From the NCBI GenBank assembly GCA_015233265.1, contig JADFXZ010000155.1:1-5409 (forward strand): a stretch of 5,409 bases of DNA, in the 5' to 3' direction. The position numbers and the translations under genes are program-made. This stretch comes from Nitrospirota bacterium. GTDB taxonomy: Bacteria; Nitrospirota; Thermodesulfovibrionia; Thermodesulfovibrionales; Magnetobacteriaceae. Shown one piece after another: positions 4,920 through 5,409 of the stretch (positions are counted from its first letter, which is position 1; every line of letters begins with the position of its first letter). The notes beneath the pieces are model-generated. The model worked only from the letters and a program-made list of their open reading frames with translations, did not search any database and was not told the origin of the DNA.

Positions 4920-5409
4920 TCTGTCGCGATTCATAAATGCTGCCCAGGCGTCGCAGCCCCTGAGGGTCTATGGCAGGATTACGGAGATAACCGGCATCAC
5001 GATAAAGGCCACAGGCATAAAGGCCAGTGTGGGTGAGGCATGTAAGATATATTCGGACAACCAGATGCCAATTGACGCCGAAGTAGTGGGATTCAAAGAC
5101 TCAAAGGCGCTTCTGATGGCCACAGGCGACATATCGTGGATAAAACCCAACAGCAGGATATTAACCCTGGGAAAAAAGGTCTCGATAAAGGTTGGCGACG
5201 GGCTAATCGGCAGGGTTATAGACGAGTCTGGCCATCCTATAGATGGAAAAGGCCAGATCAGTGGTTTCAGCTTCCCGTTGATGTCAACACCGCCAAACCC
5301 CATGTCAAGGGAGCGAATCAGTGAGCCGATAGACCTGGGGGTTGCCGCAATTAACGGCCTGTTGACAGTTGGCAAGGGGCAAAGAATAGGCATCATGTCC
5401 GGGGCCGGC
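4906..5409 (+). CDS. fliI: flagellum-specific ATPase FliI, N-terminal part
   Basis: FliI is the hexameric ATPase of the flagellar type III export apparatus, related to the F1 beta subunit. It hydrolyses ATP at the membrane to aid unfolding and entry of export substrates. Only the first 168 residues are present. They cover the FliI N-terminus (RFINA), the beta-barrel domain (VYGRITEITG, 21-30; IGRVIDESGHPIDGKG, 101-116), PPNPMSRERISEPIDLGV (129-146), and INGLLTVGKGQRIGI. The window ends at SGAG, inside the Walker A loop, so the catalytic half is missing. An in-frame stop at 4900-4902 limits the start; TTG 4906 has GAGG (4895-4898) 7 bases upstream and gives the family's usual N-terminal length. 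It overlaps fliH by 14 bases. The common GVRAIDGL reads GVAAINGL here. Confidence 0.95.
   Translation, partial: MLQTNLSRFINAAQASQPLRVYGRITEITGITIKATGIKASVGEACKIYSDNQMPIDAEVVGFKDSKALLMATGDISWIKPNSRILTLGKKVSIKVGDGLIGRVIDESGHPIDGKGQISGFSFPLMSTPPNPMSRERISEPIDLGVAAINGLLTVGKGQRIGIMSGAG

Noticed and set aside
4968..5396. 142-codon minus-strand open frame opposite fliI
   Set aside because: It mirrors the fliI coding pattern, has no family features, and fliI is clearly the real gene.

Overview
The window is a stretch of a bacterial flagellar basal-body and export operon, all on the + strand, in the order flgB-flgC-fliE-fliF-(small gene)-fliG-fliH-fliI. It runs off the right edge inside fliI. The genes encode the proximal rod (FlgB, FlgC), the rod/MS-ring adaptor (FliE), the MS ring (FliF), the rotor switch protein (FliG), and the stator and ATPase of the flagellar type III export apparatus (FliH, FliI). 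Moderate GC, frequent AGA/AGG arginine and ATA isoleucine codons, this gene order and possible sigma-54-like promoters fit a Gram-negative bacterium such as a Nitrospirota or Desulfobacterota member. That placement is a guess from style, not from a database search.

Layout: bases 1-55 are an exact inverted copy of an internal piece of fliG. Bases 56-229 carry no convincing gene; 91-210 are very AT-rich (about 25% GC) and hold a candidate -24/-12 promoter and a good ribosome binding site for flgB. flgB (230) is broken by an in-frame TAA at codon 93, where the family normally has a conserved Glu; the missing C-terminal helix continues in the same frame to 610. flgC and fliE follow tightly. A 182-base non-coding gap (1334-1515) with a weak hairpin and a candidate promoter precedes fliF. 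From fliF on, the genes overlap or nearly abut: fliF/small gene share TAATG, fliG starts 5 bases after the small gene, fliG/fliH overlap by 8 bases and fliH/fliI by 14.

The most unusual item is the 49-codon gene between fliF and fliG. Its product is a free-standing, partly rearranged copy of the C-terminal tail of the FliF encoded just upstream, the part that in known flagella binds the N-terminal domain of FliG. It may be a second FliG-binding peptide made in stoichiometric coupling with FliF and FliG. The other two points to check are the flgB nonsense codon (mutation, sequencing error, split protein or readthrough) and the 55-bp inverted fliG copy at the very edge, which has the look of an assembly or amplification artefact.
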